Shown: piece after piece, positions 57,289-64,000 of the stretch
Layout: each line of letters opens with the position of its first letter
Position numbering within the stretch: the stretch's first letter is position 1
Assembly (NCBI GenBank): GCA_951799425.1
Contig: OX637395.1
Coordinates: forward strand, 40,229,173 to 40,293,172
Direction: 5' to 3'
DNA: 64,000 nt
Source of the DNA: Ilex aquifolium
Taxonomy: Eukaryota > Streptophyta > Magnoliopsida > Aquifoliales > Aquifoliaceae
Notes under the pieces: generated by a model
What the model saw: only the letters and a program-made list of their open reading frames with translations
Told to the model about the DNA's origin: nothing
Database searches by the model: none
Translations under genes and position numbers: made by a program

Positions 57289-60059
57289 TTGTATATTATT
57301 TGATGGAATGGTTACGGATTTATGGATGTTGCATGTGAACATTTCATATGCATATAGGTTGAGGAGTAGCCTCTGTAGGAAATACTCTACTGGGCGTTGG
57401 CTCACCCTATACGGGAACACATTTCAGGTGGAGAGATACACCAGCGGATGGCTCCATTTTGGACCCTCATGCTTGAAGAAAGCCGCATGTGGCTTTACTT
57501 AATGTTTTGTGTAATTACATGTTAGAAACTATATTTTGGGGCATGTAATGCGTAAAATAATTGTAATAGAACTTATAAAGACTATTGTTAGATTAGCCTT
57601 TCATGTTTTGATTTAAGTATGGTTAATTGGACCCAGTGTGGCCAATGTTTACTTATACATGGACCCGGTGCGGCCATTGCTTTATATTTGACCTCGGATG
57701 GGTCTGGTAATTTTGTATTGCACAGGTTGAGTATTGGGTAGAGCTCCCCATACAAAGGAGACTCTGCCCAAATTTCGTTAAGTTATGGAGCCCGGTAAAT
57801 GGGGCATAACAGTGTGATATCGAGATACTAGGTATCTACAGGTATTCCGCGGGTTGATGGGTAATCAACGGACCCCCGGATTTTGGGGCGTCACAGCCGA
57901 GCTGTGATCACCCGGGTACGGGTGTGACAGTATGGTATCAGAGCCAAACCCAACCCGACCGAGTGGGGTATATGGGGTGAGTATAACCTTGCAGGGGAGT
58001 GGCTTCAGCGCTCCATCCCACATCGGTTCGCTTGGGGGCGAGGAAGTGCTATATATGCACTTACCTGCCTACCTCTTTTAAGAGGCGGGTCAGGTAGCTG
58101 TGATCACCCGGGTACGGGTGTGACAGGTTTTACGCGAAAGGATTTGTACAACGCAGTTGCAAGCCAAAGAAGAGAGGAAATGATCGATGGGGATGCTGAA
58201 GGTGCACTAGCATACTTGACAGCAAAACAGGAGTTAGACCCATTATTTTACTTCAGGTACAGCGTTGAAGATGATAATTCATTGAATTGCCTCTTTTGGG
58301 CGGATTCAACTTCCCGTCTAGACTATTCATGTTTCGGTGATGTTTTGGTATTCGATACAACATACCGCACCAATGCGTACAAAAAACCATTTGTCATACT
58401 TGCAGGTGTAAACAACCACAATGCTACTTGCATTTTTGGATGTGCATTGCTTTCAAATGAGACAGTGGACACTTATGTGTGGGTGTTGCAGACATTTCTG
58501 GATGCAATGGATAATCAAAAGCCTATATCAGTTGTCACCGATGGGGACAAGGCCATGGCCGCCGCAATCGAAACAACTTTTCCAGATGCAAAGCACAGAC
58601 TATGCAGCTGGCATTTGGAGAGAAATGCGCTTCAAAATATTCATGCTGAAAATTTCCTTCGCGAGTTCAAGAACTGTATGTGCTGCCGATGTACACCTGA
58701 GGAATTTGACGTTATGTGGGAATCAATGGTACATTCATTTGGCCTAGAGGATAACAACTGGATAGCAGAAGTGTACACAAAGCGTTGTAAATGGGCTGAA
58801 GCATTCTTGCGGGGTCATTTCTTTGGCGGCATCAAAAGCACGCAACGCTCAGAAAGCTTGAATGGTTACTTGAATCGTTTCTTGAAAACAAGGCTACGTT
58901 TGTATGAATTTGTTAGACAGTATGATAGGGGTGTATCAAGAATCAGAGAGACCGAAGCCTATGCCACCCATTTTTCTGAGAACAGTACACCAGTGTTGAC
59001 CACTGCCCTTCGCTGCTTAGAGGAGCACGCTGCATCGCTGTATACCAGGTCAATTTTTTTTAAAGTGCGGGATCAGATAAAGGCCGAAGGACTCTTCTTC
59101 GTGGTCCAAAAAATACAGCACAGTAGTCATTGCAGTTATTATCTGTCGAAATACACAAAACCAACTTCCAGTTGGAATGTGATTTATGATTATCAGAATC
59201 ACACCATCCAATGCAATTGCCTGAAATTAGAATCTGTTGGAATTCCTTGCTCACACATCATTACAGTTTTGAAAACTGAACACATAACAGCGTTCCCTCC
59301 TAGTACTATTGTAAAGCGATGGACAATTACTGCAAAATCAGCTTTCCCACCGACCTCTGTGCCTCAAACATCAAGAACCATTTCAATTTCTTGCCGATAT
59401 GCTGGATTAATGTCAATGTGTAGCCGGATGTGTTACTACGCATCCCATTTGCATGAGGACACACAGGAGCTTCAAACAACGATAACTGCAGTAACCACCC
59501 GCATGAAACAACGGCATGACACACGGGATGCAAGACAGTTGTCATCGTCACATCAAGATTATAATGAGAATGTGTCGAACATTAAATTTGGTGTCGTCGA
59601 TCCCAAGACAGTCACAACTAAAGGGAATCCGGGCCGTGTAAGGAAGAACCTACCAATAACTCCGCGACGATGTAGTAAATGTCGTGGCACTGGACATACT
59701 ATTCGTAAGTGTCCGCAGCTTACGTGCAATGCGGACGACCCACATGATGACATGCCCTTCTCACAACCTGGTGGCTCCCAACAGCCCATGGCATCAACTC
59801 AAGAAGACATCCATTGGAATCCAACTTACAATTACAATGTCCTCTGATATAAGGTTTCATACATTATCACCTTTTACTTACTTTGGGAAATTCTGTACAT
59901 ACCAACAAGGTTTTGATTTCCATTTGTTAATTTTTTAAACATCAATTTATATACTGCATTTTTGCAGATATATGTGCATTATGCAATGAATTGAAACTTG
60001 TTTTCGCATATTGTTTGACTGGTTGCAGGTTTGAAATTTAATGTGCTTCATTGATTTTG

Positions 60060-60809
60060 GTGAATGCTGTTCTGGGTATTTTTGACTGTCCTTGGACATG
60101 TTTGAGCTAATTGAGACAGATCAGTGGCTTCTTGAGGGGTCTGGCTTATATATTGGTGCATTTTTTTCGTGACGCAAATGTTGTGGCTTATAGTCTTCAT
60201 GGGCATGCAGTAAAGAGTAGGAATTCGGGTTATTTTCCAATGGGTTTGACATTGCCTTGTGATGTTACATTGGATCTGTCATCTGATCAACAGAGTCTAC
60301 CTGTGTTGCAAAAAAGAAAGAGTGTGGTCTTCGATGATAAGGGGTAATAAGATCTGCTGATGGGGAGCTTTTTGTCTTGAATGATTAAGTGTTGATTTGT
60401 TTGAAACAAGGGAAAAATATAAAAAGCCTTGTGATGTTACATTGGATCTGTCATCTGATCAACAGAGTCTCCCTGTGTTGCAAAAAAGAAAGAGTCTGGT
60501 CTTCGATGATAAGGGGTAATAAGATCTGCTGATGGGGAGCTTTTTGTCTTGAATGATTAAGTGTTGATTTGTTTGAAACAAGGGAAAAATATAAAAAGCT
60601 CTTTATTGTTGATATGTGCTTATTGATTTGGACTGTGCTGGGGAGTTTTGCTGAAACTTTAGACTTTGCTGTTGTGTATTTTTGGCTTTGCATTGTTAGT
60701 TTTGGCTTATACTGCTTATGTATGGGCGTCTGTGCCTTTTCCTTTGTTTCTTGTAAATATTTTTGCATTATGAATAAATATAATTCCCTTTTGATAAAAA
60801 AAAAAAAAG
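60060..60809 (+). mobile_element. LINE 3' fragment with poly(A)
   Basis: The plus strand encodes VHFFRDANVVAYSLHGHAVK (LINE RNase H C-terminus), followed by a 3' UTR and an A-run at 60798-60809. Within it, a 172-bp unit starting CCTTGTGATGTTACATTGGA is tandemly duplicated (60255 and 60427). Confidence 0.6.
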
Positions 60810-61083
60810 ATCTCTGCTTTTGATTCATTTGTGCACGGGCAGTAGAGTACTACTTCTGTAAACATTTTTTAGGTGAGCACGACTACATGTGATTGTCTCA
60901 TTCCCTTCAGTTATTTGCTACACACTATTCCACGATTTCATATTTTGTGCACTGAATACTTTTTGCACTGTTTAACGTGTACACATATGTCCACTGAAAT
61001 ATTGTGGGACAATCACCCTATTGCTCTACGGCAGCTGACGCCACAATGCATCTTTCTTAAAGTTGCATGGAAGGTTCAACTTC

Positions 61084-61600
61084 TTTTTTTTTTTTTAAAT
61101 AGTGTAACTATTATTGATCGAATAAGTAAATTACAAGAAGCAAAGAACAAACAGTTCCTACAAATTTAAAAAAATGGCTTTAATCCTTCAACAATATTAA
61201 AACCATTGTAAACTACAAAATTGTGTCTTCTGATCTTCACTCCAGCTCCTGAACTTCCACACAACTCCTCATGCAGAATCCCCAGATCAGAAACAAACCA
61301 GTACAGCACCCATGCAGTCCCACCTACTTTGCTATGTACCCAAACTAAGCTTCTGCACCTTTGTTCACAGCCCATGTCACAGCAGACCAGCAGTCTATAA
61401 GAATATCATACAGCTACTGAAACAAAGCAATACAACAAACCAGTCCACCAGCCAAGCATAAAGACCAACTGCCCAGACATAAAAGTTGCCCAGACAGTCT
61501 GGCATAATATAGATCATGCCAAAAGTTGGCTTTAATCCTTCAACAGCAAAAGAGGCCAAAATATCAGCTACAACATGTCAACATTTCTAACAACAACCCA
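61084..61600 (-). mobile_element. Antisense retroposon tails
   Basis: The T-run at 61084-61097 is followed by TGGCTTTAATCCTTCAAC (61165), and a second copy AGTTGGCTTTAATCCTTCAA lies near 61518. The same motif occurs at 28.5 and 30.1 kb, so these are members of one retroposon family in antisense. No coding region. Confidence 0.4.
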
Positions 61601-61704
61601 ATATATTTAACAACCATCCACCCAACATCTACAACAACCTTTTCCAAAATGCCAAATATTACTATAAAACAAAAGATTCACCAAAACCCCCCAAAACCAA
61701 CGTG

Positions 61705-62799
61705 TCATTTGTTGATATACTCTTTAAAGTCCTTATAAAAACAATCTAATTTTGACTCCAGACGTTGTAACGACCCCTTCGTTTCATCCTCGAACTTTTC
61801 AAATCGGGCCTCCAACTTTTCAACCATTTGCTGAAGTGTTTGTTGCACCTCAGTAGTACCAACATCAGAACCACCTTGACTAGGCCCAGCTTCACTGCCC
61901 ACAACCTCAGACACCGCACGTGCCTGCTTCACACGCTTCCCCCTTTTCCCTTTACCCAAAATCGCTCCCACACTTTTATTAAGTGTACCAATACCCATTG
62001 AATTCATGGGGTACATAAAACTGTCATTATGCGTAAATTCAACCCCATTATGCTTCAAAATCTTGGTAATTAATATTGAAAATGGAAGACATGGCCTGCA
62101 ATCCTCGACGGTAGATGATTCGCGAACATGGTTGAATATGTAAAGGGGTAGATCAATAATAACCCGATTATCACCAATAGCATGTAATAGTTGGGCCGTA
62201 TCGTATCCAATCTCAGCAGTATGCCCCCTTGGATGAATATTACAAGCAACAATTCGGTTTATCATCCTAAACGTTAGATTAAGGTCAATGTGAGCAATTT
62301 TGCTTTTCTCATTCACCCAATTGACACTCCCAATACAAATATGTCGAATAACCGTCGACATTTCAGGAACTTGCTCCTTACTTGAGTATGGAAAGACAAT
62401 GGAATTCTCAGGAATGACTGGTCTATCAATTTTTATTATTTTTGAGATAACATCAGGCAAAACAGTTATGGCTTTCTTCCTAACCATTGTCTTAAATGTC
62501 AGCTCATTCTCTTTGTAGTCATGAATATTTGCATAAAAATACCTAACAAGATCAACAAATGCTTTATTTTGCACATTCACTTCAAACAAAGGATCCCATT
62601 TTCGTTCCCGGAGTATTTCTGGGCAATCCACACTTCCTATTAGCTCATCAAGGTGAACACCACGCTCAAGTATAAAAGGACGTTTAACAATTAATGTATC
62701 ATACCTCTTCTTCGCATCATTATCCACAAACTGTTTCGCATTGCCAGCACTGCCCCCCGTAGCCACCTTCTTCCGTTTCTTCGTCTGTTCACCCGACAT
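61705..62799 (-). CDS. Plant transposon-type protein (Transposase_32-like domain)
   Basis: A single exon of 364 aa starts at ATG 62799 (MSGEQTKKRKKVATGG, basic and NLS-like); longer reading frames upstream lack an ATG. The core (about 35-270) reads RYDTLIVKRPFILERGVHLD, RKWDPLFEVNVQNKAFVDLV, RYFYANI, IDLPLYIFNHV and LPFSILITKILKHNGVEF. It resembles the 'putative plant transposon protein' domain seen beside mobile elements. It is followed by GKGKRGKRVKQAR and a predicted coiled coil (LQQMVEKLEARFEKFEDETK). It lies head-inward to the right-hand GATCGATCA array. Its catalytic status is unknown; a DNA-binding or structural role is as likely. It has no frameshift. Confidence 0.65.
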   Translation of the reverse strand: MSGEQTKKRKKVATGGSAGNAKQFVDNDAKKRYDTLIVKRPFILERGVHLDELIGSVDCPEILRERKWDPLFEVNVQNKAFVDLVRYFYANIHDYKENELTFKTMVRKKAITVLPDVISKIIKIDRPVIPENSIVFPYSSKEQVPEMSTVIRHICIGSVNWVNEKSKIAHIDLNLTFRMINRIVACNIHPRGHTAEIGYDTAQLLHAIGDNRVIIDLPLYIFNHVRESSTVEDCRPCLPFSILITKILKHNGVEFTHNDSFMYPMNSMGIGTLNKSVGAILGKGKRGKRVKQARAVSEVVGSEAGPSQGGSDVGTTEVQQTLQQMVEKLEARFEKFEDETKGSLQRLESKLDCFYKDFKEYINK

Positions 62800-63229
62800 C
62801 AGCAAAGCTCCAAAGGGATTCACAACGAACAATGCAAGATTCACAATGGCAGATTCACAATGGAAGATTCAAAACGAACAATGGAAGATTCACAATGGAA
62901 GTAGTGTGTGTAGGCATCGCATTTCTGTACCCGATCTCATGAAAGGTATTTCGGGTGGTTGGCGATTTTGGGTTTATGGAATTCGGAGATTTTGATTGGG
63001 TTTTGTAGGATTTGGAATTGGTTTTTCAGTATTTGGAATGGGTTTTTCTTGGTGTACAGGATTTGGAAGGGATTTTTGAATGGCTTCGGTTGGTGCGAGT
63101 TGATTAGGGCTTATTTCCTACGATTTGGGGATTTATTTGTGGATACTGCGAGTTAATTTACTACAATACCCCCATTACAACGCTTCAATCAATTCCTCTT
63201 TGAGGGCATTTACGTAAATACATAATACC

Positions 63230-64000
63230 TGATCGGTCATATTTACTTTCGATCGATCAAAATTCCACTTCCCATTCAACTTCTACCTCAGTAACTCAAA
63301 TGATCGATCAGGCATCCCTTGTATGATCGATCAGATGTCCCCAGTCAATATGAATTCTGATCTGTAACATTTTTGATCGATCAATATAAATATTTGATCG
63401 ATCATATATCACAGTATTAAGATCTGCAACCAACTGATCGATCAAATACATATATCTGATCGATCAGATGTCCCCAGTTCTTCAGAGTTCTTATCTTCAA
63501 CAACTGCAACTATTTGATCGATCATAATAAATATATGATCGATCAGATGTCCCCAGTACTTATGAGTTATGGTCTGTAACATTTTGATCGATCAATATAA
63601 ATATTTGATCGATCATATATCACAGTATTAAGATCTGCAACCAACTGATCGATCAAATACATATATCTGATCGATCAGATGTCCCCAGTTCTTCAGAGTT
63701 CTTATCTTCAACAACTGCAACTATTTGATCGATCATAATAAATATATGATCGATCAGATGTCCCCAGTACTTATGAGTTATGGTCTGTAACATTTTGATC
63801 GATCAATATAAATATTTGATCGATCATATATCACAGTATTAAGATCTGCAACCAACTGATCGATCAAATACATATATCTGATCGATCAGATATCCCCAGT
63901 TCTTCAGAGTTCTTATCTTCAACAACTGCAACTATTTGATCGATCATAATAAATATATGATCGATCAGATGTCCCCAGTACTTATGAGTTATGGTCTGTA
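63230..64000. repeat. 211-bp TGATCGATCA tandem array, right edge
   Basis: The marker GGTCTGTAACATTTTGATCG recurs at about 63361 (one-base variant), 63571, 63782 and 63993, giving a 211-212-bp period to the end of the window. Each unit holds six TGATCGATCA-type palindromes spaced 20-55 bp apart, with separators such as GATGTCCCCAGTTCTTCAGA. Copies are nearly identical. Between 62800 and 63229 there are short repeats of GATTCACAATGGAA and no gene. Confidence 0.92.

Larger units (their letters stand above)
54837..58125 (+). mobile_element. Internally deleted LTR retroelement in the MULE gene
   Basis: The element is flanked by GGTTT (54832-54836 and 58126-58130). A long LTR (54837-57929) begins TGTGAAACCCCGG and ends GGGTACGGGTGTGACA. 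It has a TATAAAAAG box near 55231. After it come TGGTATCAGAGCC (57933-57945), an initiator-Met tRNA primer site, and about 150 bp of leader. The element closes with only the last 30 bp or so of a second LTR (GCTGTGATCACCCGGGTACG, ending at 58125). The coding interior and most of the 3' LTR are deleted. Confidence 0.8.
54184..59847 (+). pseudogene. FAR1/MULE-type transposase, disrupted
   Basis: The first part (54184-54836) starts MARTSLEKGKHVVIDLNETP and encodes a FAR1-type DNA-binding domain (MKFNSEDEAGKFYNTYAKFV, FVNDHNHPL). An in-frame TGA at 54529-54531 lies where the family has a codon for an Arg-like residue before AAKYLDRDDRAREPRGITR. The second part (58126-59847) gives VFDTTYRTNAYKKPFVILAG, SVVTDGDKAMAAAIETTFPD, LCSWHLERNA, a SWIM finger CNCLKLESVGIPCSHI and a CCHC knuckle CSKCRGTGHTIRKC, ending NYNVL. 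Between the parts lies an LTR element of 3.3 kb with target duplication GGTTT; the frame would be continuous without it. The catalytic region otherwise looks well kept. Domestication as an FRS gene is unlikely given two breaks. Confidence 0.88.

Overview
This is nuclear DNA of a flowering plant, most likely a eudicot. The evidence is spliced genes with GT/AG introns, an ERF transcription factor, a plastid DnaJ-type zinc-finger protein, a eukaryotic tRNA-Arg(CCU), and plant LTR retrotransposon, MULE and LINE families. I cannot name the species. Gene models were built by eye from splice signals, frame continuity and recalled family features; no search was run.

Left third (1-19 kb), ordinary genes: an AP2/ERF group X factor (683-1471, +); a six-exon CGI121/TPRKB-type KEOPS subunit (7871-5207, -); tRNA-Arg(CCU) (8161-8089, -); a nine-exon secreted malectin-like/LRR protein without kinase (10022-13324, +); and a three-exon chloroplast-type protein with two CxxCxGxG motifs (16690-18747, +). 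Between them lie a Harbinger-type MITE, three degenerate GAGCTCG-rich repeats and a compound trinucleotide microsatellite.

Right two thirds (20-64 kb), transposon territory. Tandem arrays rich in the palindrome TGATCGATCA occur at both edges (20.0-22.6 kb and 63.2-64.0 kb, the latter running off the window). Between them are four transposon-type genes: a spliced HMG-box/Ulp1-like protease gene (+); a second Ulp1-like protease gene (-); a FAR1/MULE-type transposase (+), now a pseudogene; and a 'plant transposon protein'-type gene (-). The outermost two are transcribed inward from the arrays, as in a giant Mutator-like element. LINE debris and isolated host-gene exons (mitochondrial L13, patellin) lie between them.

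A 13.8-kb Ty3/gypsy (Athila-like) element (35872-49700, target duplication TACAA) sits in an intron of the second Ulp1-like gene. It is unusual in two ways. First, downstream of pol it carries a tandemly duplicated, diverged cassette. Each copy has a TATA-like box, a pyrimidine-rich leader, a 43-48 aa single-membrane-span ORF, and a 141-143 aa basic cysteine/histidine-finger ORF resembling the small nucleic-acid-binding proteins of carla-type plant viruses. Second, its 5' LTR is followed by a copy of the target duplication and 415 bp of the right-hand flank, not by a primer-binding site, so LTR and flank were copied from the 3' side and the normal leader was lost. The MULE transposase is broken by a nonsense codon and by an internally deleted LTR element (54837-58125, target duplication GGTTT) that keeps its tRNA-Met-type primer site.
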